Source: Eupeodes corollae
Taxonomy: Eukaryota > Arthropoda > Insecta > Diptera > Syrphidae
DNA: 64,000 bases
Assembly (NCBI RefSeq): GCF_945859685.1
Contig: NC_079147.1
Span: forward strand, 252,888,572 to 252,952,571
Direction: 5' to 3'
A model generated the notes under the pieces. The model saw nothing but the letters and a program-made list of their open reading frames with translations. It did no database searches and had not been told where the DNA came from. This document shows positions 46,001-56,609 of this stretch, piece after piece (within the stretch, counting starts at the first letter, position 1; the number at the start of each line of letters is the position of its first letter). The translations under genes were made by a program, and so were the position numbers.

Positions 46001-48138
46001 TCTGTCCTACTCCTCAGGTCTCGTTCCGAACGGATGGAAATCTGCATTTGTCCAGCCTACTCCCAAAAAAGGCGAATCTTCCTCACCCTTCCGACCAATT
46101 GCACTTGCATCCCTTCTTTTTAAGGTCAAAGAAACGGTGATTAGTTATCACATGAAGAAATATCTTGAAGATCGAAAGCTTCTTAATTACCGGCAATAAG
46201 GCTTTCGTAGCAATAGGTCCACTGGTGTTCTCATGATTCATCTCACCGAACAGTGGAGCAAATCTTTACATCGTTTTGGAGGAAGTAAGATTATGGCGCT
46301 TGATATTTCAAAAGCATTTGATAGGGTTTGGCATCAGGCTCTCTTATTGAAAATGCGTGCTTTCGGTTTTCATGATCCCATGGGCTCCGTTTTGTCTCCG
46401 ACCCTTTTACTCATTTTTATAAATGATCTAATGTCTGATACCTCTAATCCAATACATTGTTCCGCTGACGATAGCGGAATGTGGAATGCCTTGCCACGCT
46501 CTATCTTTCCCTATCATTGCAATGTTTAGGAATTGAAAATCAATGTACACCCACTCACACTGTCTTTGGCATATTAAAGGTATAGAAAACCCTTTTAGTG
46601 TTAGCTACTGATGGAAAAAAAAATCATGAATGTAGAATGCCGTTTCATTGCAATTTCAGGAATTTAAACAAATGCGCATCGAAACTCGTTTGAAATATTC
46701 TTTTCCTTTAATTTAATGTTCGCACTGTATGTATCTTTGGTATTAAAAGGGCCCAAAAAACCCTTTATGTGTTGGCTTATTATTTTACAATGGAATAAGC
46801 AAGTTTGGGGCTTTATCGCTCACAAATTAAATGGCATTTAAAACAACGAGGTGGTCTATTCACAGCTCCCAGTATCCTTTTAATGATTTGCAATGATATA
46901 AGCAATGTAAAAATCACAACTTATTTGCCTGAAGCCTTCGCCAATCATTGTCAAATGGACAAACTACCCCCTCGGTATGTAAACCTACTTAACAGTGATT
47001 TTTTCAGGATATAATGAAGTCGAAAGAGGTTCAAGATGACTATCTTCAAAAACAAAAAACATATCCGTTAAGCTAGAAATGCATCTTGTTGCTGAAGATA
47101 AATTGAAAAAAGTCCTATATAGGGTTGGGTTTTAAGCATCTCAGTTCATCTTTTCATAGACTTATCTAACAACTAATTTTTTATACTCATTTTCCTTACT
47201 CAAAAACTTATTTTGTAAAATTTTCCAGTTCAACTATGTTGGCAAACTACTCGGACCAAAGGGAAATTCTCTGCGCAGGTTGCAAGAGGAAACCCAATGT
47301 AAAATCGTAATACTTGGCCGTTTCTCAATGAAAGATCGTGCTCGCGAAGAAGAACTTCGCAATTCGACAGACACCAAATATGCCCACTTAAATCTACCAC
47401 TGCACGTGGAGATCTCAACAATAGCACCACCAGCTGAAGCCTATGCCCGAGTTGCCTATGCACTAGCCGAAATACGAAAGTATCTCATCCCCGATAAACA
47501 TGACGACATCCGCCAAGAACAATTACGCGAACTAATGGAAGATCCTGAGGCAGCGAAAAAAATCGCGCAACGTGCCCAATTGGCTGCTGCCAATGTCAAA
47601 CCACAATACCAACAGCAGACAATGCATCAAAATTACAATAAGTAAGTCCTACCCTGCGCTCCCACAGGGCAAATGTTTTTATTTAAATAAAAGTTTCAAT
47701 TATTCCTAGGCCTCGGTATAGCACTGAGAATGGTTCAACAAGCGGTGGTGGTTATCCAAAACAGCAACAGCCCCCTTCTCAATTGCAGCAACCGTATTAT
47801 GGTGGTGGTGGCTATCAGCAGAAGACATATGCTTCAGGTAAATATAACTGAACATAATTGTTTTTAGAGGCACAACAAAATCACACACAAATTATTGAAG
47901 AAAAAAACAAAAAACATAATAACAAAACAAATCTTATATAATAAGAAGAAAATTAAAAATAAAAACTAACTAAATCATGACAAAAATAATAAAAACAAAC
48001 AAAAATGTAATGAAAATCATTATAGCTTACCAGAATGCACCACCACACCAATCAACATCATACAATTACAACGGTCGCGGCGGCGGTGGTGTCCGCCAAC
48101 GTACCACTCCGTATCAATTCTCCACCAGAACCAAATAA
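37075..48138 (+). CDS. STAR/KH-domain RNA-binding protein (Sam68/KHDRBS, qkr58E type)
   Basis: Five coding exons, 37075-37240, 37390-37508, 47229-47641, 47710-47837 and 48026-48138, join in phase to 312 aa. All introns are GT-AG. Residues about 20-55 (RLNEMATKYIQDLMGEKSRM) form the QUA1-like dimerisation segment. KH spans about 75-170: KLSQKVHVPIKDKKFNYVGK, the GPKG loop at residues 104-107, then RRLQEETQCKIVILGRFSMK, DRAREEELR and LHVEISTIAPPAEAYARVAY. The C-terminus after residue 233 is Gly/Gln/Tyr-rich and ends in RQRTTPYQFSTRTK, fitting the tyrosine-rich and RGG-like tail of Sam68 relatives. These proteins bind UA-rich RNA and regulate alternative splicing. Among the fly paralogues (qkr58E-1/2/3, qkr54B, kep1) I cannot choose. 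The third intron (47229 acceptor) is 9.7 kb and full of elements. The gene appears intact. Confidence 0.93.
37509..38394. other. Start of the 9.7-kb third intron (same strand as the KH gene)
   Basis: No gene is seen. A GTT trinucleotide run occurs at 38080-38097. The stretch otherwise looks like ordinary AT-rich intron sequence. Confidence 0.4.
38395..40320 (+). pseudogene. Tc1-like transposase, broken and split by an RpS9 retrocopy
   Basis: The N-terminus starts at ATG 38530 (MGKRTTIEQREIVLFHHE). It continues in other frames through KLNPKLSAPKLTSEVE and SPETIRRILRNNEFNARVAR (38750-38880), then FWEQVIFTDEPKFKIFG with the second catalytic Asp, and the HGG block near 39075. At TMDKM the gene is opened by the insertion 39156-39956. 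Beyond it follows VYLNIL, with F-x-Q-D-N and D-L-N-x-I-E-N-L-W recognisable out of frame (40040-40170). Multiple frameshifts remain even without the insertion. Ends of the element were not identified. Confidence 0.85.
39156..39956 (+). pseudogene. RpS9: Processed retrocopy of ribosomal protein S9
   Basis: The copy begins with a TCTTTC, TOP-like leader. It has the RpS9 frame from 39192, where the expected ATG is ATT (GRIPSVFSKTYVTPRRPYEK follows), and no introns. A 94-codon frame covers 39234-39518 and ends at a TAG in place of the Gln codon after LERRL. Sequence then continues as TQVFKLGLPKFIHHAYVLIR. A 136-bp insertion (39593-39728) separates this from RKQVVNIP. A deletion near 39805 removes the Gly/Lys-rich segment, and the frame ends in the usual poly-Glu (GAAGAAGAAGAAGATTAA). 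An A/T-rich tail follows. ATAAAAT flanks it on both sides (39149-39155, 39957-39963), a target duplication. It is dead as a ribosomal protein. Confidence 0.93.
40321..41065 (-). pseudogene. Jockey-like non-LTR retrotransposon fragment
   Basis: On the minus strand: NAGGPQGSVLSPILFLIFII, then CFADDSSL (40759-41055), the catalytic block with FADD. After a frame break comes SDLATINKTDIRPKFEYNTH, LWAGPVTYLRLLDSIQRRAS and KIIGD (40321-40650), the conserved C-terminal region. Clade cannot be fixed; the FADDS motif and tail are like elements usually labelled jockey. The same kind of element occurs at 45330-46550 and 52080-54270. Confidence 0.75.
41280..43000 (+). pseudogene. Non-LTR reverse-transcriptase fragment of a different clade
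   Basis: Readable blocks are VTNYRGISFLSACYKIFTTM (41346), LREFQVGFGPGYSAIDNVFI (41448-41510), FCIDFKAPFDIIDRGALFCK (41560-41615) and ILFADDIVMFAH (41848). Then come SKVMVIKNGGGRNASNGKW and HLGITFTN. The last frame (42801-42995) reads CNMCHLSERYCPLFGKML and LSKDKVISLLNE, a C-terminal Cys block. A stop after KRLVSWI and others make it inactive. It ends near a TCTATCTA run at about 43230. Confidence 0.7.
43305..44634 (+). mobile_element. Tc1-type DNA transposon with both ends, decayed transposase
   Basis: The ends are CACTACCGGTCATAAGGTT and its inverted counterpart AACATTATGACCGGCAGTG, flanked by TA (43303-43304, 44635-44636). The length of 1330 bp is normal for Tc1 elements. A transposase start may be ATG 43491. 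FNLDGPDDYNYYFHDLRRE at about 43825-43880 resembles Tc3-like transposases, and LNKIENVWG near 44175 is the third-residue block. Many stops and shifts are present. Confidence 0.85.
44637..45329. other. Intron sequence
   Basis: No supported feature. Composition is slightly less AT-rich near 44800-44900. Confidence 0.35.
45330..46550 (+). pseudogene. Jockey-like non-LTR retrotransposon fragment
   Basis: Blocks in changing frames include WFDASCKEVIRAKEVSFRCY (45472-45530), KKFKQARKACNAHIRRTKF, the frame 45674-45979 with LRDLNTHKSASPDGIPAIVL, and MALDISKAFDRVWHQALLLK (46293). MGSVLSPTLLLIFIND joins directly after FHD, so the segment between motifs A and B is deleted. CSADDSGMWNALPRSIFP shows a second deletion. 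It is a reverse transcriptase remnant with YADD-type motif SADD and cannot be active. Confidence 0.8.
46551..47228. repeat. Duplicated 3' tail of the jockey-like element and end of intron 3
   Basis: Two diverged copies of a 3' tail follow one another. Each has a 'tttggtattaaa(g)g' block, then 'aaaacccttt', then 'tgttggct/tgttagct' (about 46565-46605 and 46735-46785). The remainder leads to the acceptor ttttccag at 47228. Confidence 0.45.
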
Positions 48139-49000
48139 AATTGTTCTATCAATTTTATTTTATTTACAAAAACAAAAATCCCACCTTCTCTATTTATGTT
48201 TTTCAACGTTGTACATTTTAAATTTTTGTGTTCAAAAAGTAACAAAATTCTGATCAGAGAATAAAAACAAAAAGAATAATGTTTTAATTAGAGAAGGTAC
48301 TAAAATTAAAAAGAAGAATGAAACAAAAAAAAATAATATTAGTAATTTGACTAAAAAAAAAAACAAAACAAATATAAAATAACAATATTCATTATAATAC
48401 TAATCACAATATTCAATATAAAAAAATAAAATAAAAAATAATTGTACTATTCTATTATAATACAGAAAGAAAGAAACAGAAAACAAATATTAAAACCTAC
48501 ATAAAATAATCAAGAAAAATCAATATAAAACAAGCATCATGTTGTAATTCAATAATTTGAAACAAAATTTCTATAATATTCAACAAAATCTGATATAATA
48601 AAATGCAAAAAAAAAATATAAAATATAAAATGACACACTGATTTATTTTTATTTAATAAACTTTAGTTGGAAACTTACATAAACCAATAAACAATAATAA
48701 ATTACTTAAATGATCTTAAACTCAACTCGAAAAACCTTCACAGAGAAAGATGGACCATAAGATAATGGGTTGGTTATTCTGCATTTTAAACATTAAAGAG
48801 AATCTTGACTCTGGATAGAAAAAGAAAGCTACTAAAGCATCTTGCACATGAGCTACGAACTTCGAACTATGGATTTTGGCATATTTTGACTTTTCTTTCA
48901 CATGAGCTTTATTTCTATTCGCAGACAGCGACTAATTGTCAATTTATAATTACCCTTTTCAACAAACAAAACAAATGCTTAAAACAGAAGTCAATCCTAA
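48139..49000. other. 3' untranslated region of the KH gene and AT-rich flank
   Basis: AATAAA overlaps the stop codon (48134-48139) and recurs at about 48262 and many places to 48660. The stretch 48250-48640 is extremely A-rich. No gene is seen. Confidence 0.5.
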
Positions 49001-50458
49001 AGATCTACGACCTATAAGTCTATCATCATTCCTTCTAAGACTTTGGAAAGATTGATTGATATCCATTTAAGGGCAAGTATTGATACAAGACTTCTCTCTT
49101 CGTCTCAACATGCCTACTGTAAAGGTTAATCGGTGGAAACAGCGTACGCACCGTCGAATATTCCCTCCACCATAAAGAGTTCACTATGGTTGCTTTCCTT
49201 GACATCAAAGGTGCCTTTAACATCTCTAAATGTAGAGAGTTCGCTTCGGGAGTAAATTAAATGCTAACTAGCAGAATAATTAACTCAAAACTAGGCAACT
49301 CTTCTGGCAGACGATTCTTTAGTAGAGGGACACCACAAGGTGATGTTCTATCCCCTCTCCTCTGGAACCTAGTGGTGAATGAAATCCTAACTAGTCTGTA
49401 TGCAAAGGGTTTGAGAGTGATAGTCTATGCAGATAACGTTGCTTTAGCAGTTTCAGGAAAGCATCCTAACACCCTAAAAGAACTCTTACAAAATGCCTTG
49501 GACAGACTAATACTTTGGGCTGATCGGTGCGGACTGGGTGTTAACCCACACAAAACCGATCTGGTCTTATTTTCGAGGAGATACAAAGTTCCATTTGTCA
49601 ACCCTCTATATTAATGGAATCCAATTAAAATTCTCAGACGAGGCTAAATACCTGGGTCTTGTCTTAGATAAAAACTTAATTTGGAAACACAATGTACATG
49701 AAAGAATCAAAAAAGCTACTGTAGGTCTCTTTTCTTGCAAAAAAGCTATTGCTAATAAATGGAGCTTACAACCCAGAATCACGCATTGGCTATACACATC
49801 GGTTATCAGACCGATTTTAATGTACGGTGTGGCAATATGATGGACGTTTTTAGAGAAAGGTATAAACCGGGATAAATTAAATAAAGTCCAACGTTCAGCT
49901 TGCCTATGTATAAGCGGATCGCTTCGCACGACTCCATCTGCGGCACTGGGCACCTTACTCCGTATTTTCTTAGATAGCCAGGCCGCTATCAAATCTCTGG
50001 ACTCTGTCTCTACAAACTCTATAAAAGTCCATAACTGTCCATCATCTCTAATAGAGATGGCACAACAGTTTTTTATTCACCTTAGCTGGGTGCCAGGCCA
50101 TAGAGACATTCCAGGTAACTGTTAGGCAGATGAACGGTACAGTACAGCCCATCCAACCACGTTTGGCACGTACTGGCATACCAATCGCTACTTGTAACTG
50201 CTAATGCAAAACGCTGTGAGGAGGGCAGGTACCAGGTGGAACAACAACACCACGTGTCAAGTCAGAAAAAACATCTGGCCAACACTGGATTTAAAACGTT
50301 CAAGGTGCTTCCTCTCTCTAAGGAAATCGCAAGAAAACGCAAGAACTACCTAGGAGAATTCTTCTTTAATGATCTTAATCATATCAGCATTGAGCTTAGG
50401 AGGAAGCCTCAAGATTCATGTGGTATCACAATGGGACATTAAATATAACCTTACCTTA
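49001..50458 (+). pseudogene. Loa-like retrotransposon fragment (reverse transcriptase and tail)
   Basis: The copy starts at LRPISLSSF and shows FLDIKGAFN (49195, catalytic motif A). Frame 49261-49614 carries RGTPQGDVLSPLLWNLVVNE and YADN in place of YADD. KTDLVLFSRRYKVPFVNP follows. A deletion after SAALGTLL joins to RIFLDSQAAIKSLDS of RNase H, then FIHLSWVPGHRDIPGNC. The C-terminus is altered, and it ends near ataaccttaccttacctg. Same family as 28541-29395 and 34508-35625. Confidence 0.85.
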
Positions 50459-52079
50459 CCTGAGCGCGAACAATTTATTCTTAAGCCCCGAACGGAATCA
50501 AAAAAGCATTGCACACAGAAATACTAATTTCGAAATGTCAAAATCAGCTGGTTTGCGTCAAAATAAGAAAAATAAATAAAAGCTCGTTTTTCATCTTTCG
50601 ATTTAGTTCTATTTGTTCTTGTCTTAAAAAATTAATAATATTGCAATCTTTGCAATAAATGAAGGAAACACACGAAGACGCCGAACACTGTAGCTTTGCA
50701 TTCTGTTTTGTTCTCAACCATTTTTCTCTTGATGTATGCCTTCCAATCTTACCACACCTAAAAATTGAATAAAATTATAAAAAAGTTTGGACTAATTTAT
50801 TCAATTTACTTTTCTCTAAAGATGTCCTTAGAAGGTAGGCCTAAGCTATTTAACTCTGGACGATTTCAGGTTTTTCTTGAATCATTTCATAAAGCCTTTG
50901 GAACTGAATTTTATTTGTGATAACTTTATTTGGCCTTCAAAAAAATAAAAAATATAGGTAACACTTTCACATTAAAACAATAGTAAAACTTACATGATTC
51001 TTTTCATATATTTTATTTTTATTTAATTTATCTTCGCAAGCTACATATTTTTTTTTTTGTTTTGAATTGAACTCCGACCAAAATAAGTGTTCGTAGAAAA
51101 AACTGCCAAACTTCCTATTCATTCGGTTCTAGTGATACCACTTTTCACGAACCCCGAATTTCGTAGCAAATTTTTTTAGTGCGCCGCGAGCAATGATACT
51201 TTTTTTTCGATGTTCGTACTTGTGATAAGGCTGAATAAGTTTTCGGTGCCTCTGTAAGGCGAAGGTTTTGAGTCGCAATTTTACTACGTTGTACACAATT
51301 CTTTGTGGCTGCGTTATTCTGGTTTGACAATATCCGAAGTAAATCTTTTTGAATTAAAGAACTTACTTAATTTGATGATAAACCATGTTGCAGGCCTATC
51401 CGTCAACACTTTTTTACCTCGGATCCCAATATACATTGCGATCGCAGTTTAATATGCTTAGGTACATAAGATCATGGTCATGTTTATTTTGGGATTCCAA
51501 CAAAACGTTGATTCGAGTGACTAGATCTATTCCTTCGAATGAATTTTGTTTATTTTGAGATTCGAATGAAAAATATTCATTGCAGAAAATGAACCGAAAT
51601 GAACATTATTTTGGAGATCAGCTGTTCTGTTGAAAAAGGGTTTCTTGTCAAATTGGAAAAGAAATAAGTAATATTTCTTTACAATACAAAATACAAAGCG
51701 TGGTAGAATTGAGGCTTGCCTGAGGAGTGTTTTTAAGACAGTAGTTTGTGGTACTTTTTGTACTATGAACTTAAAGTAGAGGTTAAACAAACTGTTAAAA
51801 CTTACATGTTTCTTCAGCTATTCACCAGAAAATATCTGAACGACAGAAAAATGACATTTGATTCGAATCAATTGAAAGTCAAAGTTTATAAATTTTTTTT
51901 TAAATGAACTTTCGATTGAATCAGCAAACTTTCTAATCGATCGATTCTCAAAATAATGCCTTCTCGAATTCAAATAACTTTCGATAGAAAACGAATCTCA
52001 ACATAAGCAAGGGTATATTTTCTATGCAGTTAAGGAAAAATAAATGAGAAAGCCAACTGAAATCGACTCAATGACTTCT
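50459..52079. other. Unannotated spacer
   Basis: AT-rich. Several 'ttcgaat/attcgaa' type motifs occur between 51500 and 52010. No gene or element end was supported. Confidence 0.35.
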
Positions 52080-54270
52080 TGACGGTCTTTAAATGTTTTC
52101 CATTAAAGTTGTCAGTTTTCGTTGTTATAAAGCCAAACCTACTGAGGAAAACCTTAATAAATTTAAACAAGCTAAAAAGACCTGTAATATCATATTCAAT
52201 TAACGAAATTATAGCATGAACGGAAATAACGGCAATATATAATACAATGTCCCAAAGGTAGTACATATTTGAGGTCAGTTATAACAAATTTACGTAAAAT
52301 CGCTTATTGACTCTTACGCTCGTCTTCTATGACGCTCCTTTTGTAAGCTCAATCGATGGCAATTTGCTTGCAGCACAGGTTTCTGTTATTTCTAAGCTGC
52401 CAGAGATTGTCATGACTCCTTCTGCACGATTTTATGGTCAACATTTTGCTTCAAACTCGTGAAGTTGCAAGAGCACTGCAAAAACCTTGAAATTTATAGT
52501 CCCTAGCTAAACCACTGCGTAAGCTTCCGTCCGTCGTACTATAAATATCTCTTTCCGAAAGGAGCATTTATTAAAAAAATGATTATCGAAAATACATGCA
52601 TTTGATATTGATGAATCTCTTCTTTGTTGGGTTAACCATTAGCTTCCTAACCGTTCAATAATTCTGGTAGTATTGTACGGTTTTTTGATACCCACAAAAT
52701 AAACGCTGGTGTGCCCCAGGGCTTTGTTTTGTCTCCGACACTATTTCTTATTTTTATAAATTAACTTGTCTGAAACATCTAAACCACTTAATTGAAGCGC
52801 TTAGAAGGTGAAGAATTTAAGCGACATTTTCAGCATTTGAGTTAACAGCATTTAAATTTTGTTGTCTACAAATTTTCTTGTGAAAATATATGTACAATTT
52901 AAAGTTAAAGCATAACACCTTCACTTCATCCATGAAAGTTTTGGGATGTAATTGATTTTTTTTTAAAGAGTGTTAAGTGACGTTTTGAAAGGCCACAGTT
53001 TATTTATTTTTTTTGTTGTTTCTTTTTACCTTCTCAAGAACCTGCTGAAATTGCATGAGAATAAAACTATTGATGTTCTTGTAAGTTTTTAATTTTTTCT
53101 GCAGAAATTTCTGTCCATTTTTCGGTGTCTCTTGGCATAAGATCTTGATTTTCATCAGGAGTTTGCTACTTTTGGCTATAATAACCTTACTAAAATTAAC
53201 ATTTTATTCATAGCATTCTCTCTAAAGGTAGAAACCATACTCCTCTACTCAAATACATTTGATCGAGTCCCTAAACTGGACCTTGTCATTTTTTACGTTA
53301 AGCTTATATTGAAGATCATTCAATGAACGAAAACGATTTTGCATGTTAATAAAACCGTTTTTTTGTTTTGTACTTATGATGTCTCAGTACTGATCTGCGG
53401 TGTAAACTGTCTAGTGAATTCTCGAAACCTTTTCAATTCTGTCGAAGTCTCTGTCGCTATCTTAAAACGTGTGTCCTACTTCTGGAAATTTTTGTGTTAA
53501 TAGGACTTAAACGCATTTAACACATTCATCCACACCGATTATTACCGAAGTGTATGTATTTAAAACCTTCATCTTTGGCTGAATACGAATCTATAGGTGA
53601 TAGAAGAGTACAGATAAGTCAGAAATGTAAGTTTTCATATAAGAAATTCATTTGTAGGGAAATCCCTAAATTTTAAAACAATGTCACTTAACACCTGCAT
53701 CTTCTAAGCGCTTCAATTGTTTCGCTGACGACAGTACTATCAGCTTTCCATATTTGCTTTTAAGTTCATATCCTTATGCTTCCTTATGCTTATTATAAGC
53801 TCATTGAATTCCTATCTTTCCACAATTGTCAAATTGAGAAGAATGTATTGCTTGAAAAACTCGGTGCTGTTAACTGACGCATAAATGTAACCCTCTCCCA
53901 ATACCCTATCCATGTTTAGATTCTCCAAGTCCCTTAGACAGGAATTAAAAGAGAGTTATAAAAATATAGGCCCAATGCTTCCTGTCAATCATTATTTCAT
54001 CGCTGTTTTTTTTTTTAATGCTCTTGTTTAAATGCTAGGTGCATTCCTCCCTTTAAACCATTGAACCGTAGAACACTACTTCCAAAAATATTCATCAATG
54101 TACTCTTGGCCCAATTTCAGACGAATTGGTAAGTGCAGAGTTTCGTCTTTTAGTTAATCTTCACGAATGTGGAATGATTAAAACAGCTGTAGATATTCAA
54201 AACCAATGTGCATCGCATCGGCATCTCTTTATTACTCCTATCTTGCGTTTTTAATTCCTCGCACTGTGTC
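52080..54270 (+). pseudogene. Degraded jockey-like non-LTR fragment interrupted by a MITE
   Basis: The 5' part (52115-52200) matches the 45510-45590 region of the other jockey-like copy at nucleotide level (cgttgttataaagccaaacc and onwards). NAGVPQGFVLSPTLFLIFIN lies at about 52705-52765. The next codons are split by the insertion 52794-53714, after which CFADDSTISF resumes at 53722. A C-terminal part with 'cgtagaacactacttccaaa' lies near 54067. No open frame of length survives. Confidence 0.75.
52794..53714. mobile_element. Inverted-repeat element (MITE-like) with AATT target duplication
   Basis: Ends are GAAGCGCTTAGAAGGTG on the left and CATCTTCTAAGCGCTTC on the right. The similarity extends inward for about 40 bp, with gaps (TTAAGCGACATTTT against the complement of AATGTCACTTAA). 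AATT flanks each side (52790-52793, 53715-53718). Removing the insert restores the reverse-transcriptase codons of the host element. The 921 bp hold no transposase. Superfamily not assigned. Confidence 0.8.
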
Positions 54271-55525
54271 TAATCAATAGAAGGGTATTCATAAAGATGC
54301 ACATAAAATGTATGAAAAAGAAAATACATTTTAAAAAACTCCAAGTTTTTGAAGGGTTTTCTATTTTTATTTTTATGCACAACCCAGCGACATATTCTCT
54401 GTCTCGAGAGTCTTTTTCAGAAACAGTATCGCGCGAAGTCGGATTCGAACAAAGGCTAACAATTTTTTATATTTAAAAGTTAATCTTTTTTTAAACAAAA
54501 CAAATAAATTGAAAATTTCCATTACGCCATCACATTAAAGTATTACATTTTTTATATTTATTTTTAAAAACAGAATATCCCTACTAACATTTTTCTTACA
54601 TTTTTAGCTAACTCGAGAAATTACAATCCGAACAATAGACGTACATAACGTATATGATAATAAATATATTCTTAAACTATGGAACAAATAGAATGATGCA
54701 TTGGACATACAAACAGAAAGGGCAAGCAAAGTGAAATGAATCATCATTCTTCGATTATGTTTAACAATTTAAAACAAAAAAATTAAAAAGGAAGCAGCGC
54801 ATAAAGATAAGAAGACAAATCCCAGCCTTCTAGAAGGTAAATTCTACAGAGAATTTATTTTTTAAATATTTAAAATCAACAAATAACATATTTATATAAA
54901 AATAAAGCAACATTATGGGAAACAAAAATAACAAACAGAAGAAGAAGACAAGAGGAAGAAAAATCTCCAGATGATGGTATAAAATAAAAATTAACTCATT
55001 ATAAACATACAAAATTAATAACATAACAGACTATTCATTGTAAAATAAAATGAAAGAAAATAAAAATGATCTATACAATCACAAATATTTGTTTTAATTT
55101 CATTTAAATTTTTTTCTAAAAAATGTAGACATATTTAGGAAATCATTGAAACCATGTTCACATAGTATATTGGCGTTTTGAAAATTCGTATCTGCAAACT
55201 CGATCTCAAATCAAAAACTAAATCTATTTATGTTCCCAATAGAACACAGATATTAATGAAACAAATTGATTGACTTAACCAATAGAAGATACTCGTACAT
55301 AAGTTATTCAAAATAAAACAATACAATTTTCCGTTCTGACAGATCTAAAAACAAAAAGTATTTATTTCACCAATGAATGCTTTGCAATTCGGAACTGTCA
55401 TATTACTGACAAATGCGAAAATATAAAATAGGACAAAATTCTGATATGATAATTTGAAATAATCCTTGCTTTTAATTCAATAAAATTAAATATAAGACGC
55501 AAAGTAAGTGATTTATAATTTTATT
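54271..55525. other. Long AT-rich spacer
   Basis: No gene, RNA or element end is supported. Open frames are A/T-rich noise. Confidence 0.4.
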
Positions 55526-55528
55526 TAA

Positions 55529-56606
55529 CAGCTAGGTTCCAGAATTCGAGTGAAATGAAAGTGAAATCGAGTAAATTCATTTTCAGTGTTCTACATTTCG
55601 AACGATTTAGTACCTTCGAATTTTTTTCGAAATCACTTTTCGTGAAATTGAAATCCGCTGATATCTGTCATTTGAGAAGTTGTTGAAGTATTTTAATTTT
55701 TGCAAATTGTTTCCTGTAAATAATTTTTATTTTTCACGCGTTTAAAAATATAAAAGTACTAACTAGCCACTACATATTATATAACGGATCGTACAATGAG
55801 TGCTGCGTTAATCGTTTTGGTCTTGCAGACTGAAAGGAATAAATATGCACTTTGAAAAATAAAAAGACGAAGGCTGCGAGATGTATATAATCTCTTGGAA
55901 ATTGCAGATGCCGTTGTTGATATGTTGTTAGACTGAAAATAAAAGTTAAAGCCCGTCAATTATTAGTTTTTTTGTACATGTAGGTTCATTTCATACTACC
56001 GACTTAATAAAAGTGCTTTCTTAATGGTGATGGAAATTGTTGAGCCACATCTTAAACAATCTTCAATTCCTGCAACGTTGCAGCTAGCCGCAGTTTTGCG
56101 TTTTCTTGCCGAGGGAAGTTTCCAAAGGTCAATTGGGAAGGATGCTGATATCGCTTTGGGTCGAAGCACTGTTTCAAAAATGCTAACAGAAGTACTAACA
56201 ATTTTGGAGAATCGAATCTGTCCAAGTTGGATAAAACTTGCTATGTCCGATGAAGATCACATTAAATCAAAACGACATTTTTTTGACAAATTCAACATTC
56301 CTGGCGTCATAGGATGTATAGACGGTACCCATATTAGAATGTCAAGATCCAACGCTTTTCCATAATAGAAAGGGTCACTTTTCAATGAATGCAATGATTT
56401 TGTTCCACTATTTTACATCAAATGAACAAGATCGATTTGAAATCGCTCGGAAACCGATAAAATCGAATTGGGGAACACTAACCATTTCACTTCGTTTCGA
56501 TTTCGATAAATTCGAAATTGAAATCGATAAAATCGAATTGTAGAACATCGAATTATATTTTCGATCGATTGCATTTCGATTGAAAGTGAAATGTAGAACC
56601 TAGCTG
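55529..56606 (+). mobile_element. PIF/Harbinger element with TAA target duplication
   Basis: Ends CAGCTAGGTTC and GAACCTAGCTG are flanked by TAA (55526-55528, 56607-56609), the TWA-type duplication of PIF/Harbinger. Near both ends are diverged repeats of a 'gaaatcga(t)aaatcgaatt' kind. A HARBI1-like gene fragment lies inside. Confidence 0.85.
55770..56365 (+). pseudogene. HARBI1-like nuclease fragment
   Basis: A first-exon piece (RRLRDVYNLLE near 55870) corresponds to IRDHSNPLE of the copy at 61826-61944. Exon 2 starts after tgtag at about 55984 (FISYYRLNKSAFLMVMEIVE) and runs open to 56363. It includes LAAVLRFLAEGSFQ and FNIPGVIGCIDGTHIRM, with the first catalytic Asp of the DDE nuclease (GCIDGTH). 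After SNAFP a frameshift leads to NRKGHFSMNAM. The second and third catalytic residues are lost, so it is inactive. Confidence 0.85.
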
Positions 56607-56609
56607 TAA

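Noticed and set aside
50500..52050. A degenerate Harbinger-like MITE suggested by 'tcgaat/attcga' motifs
   Set aside because: No paired ends or target duplication could be found.
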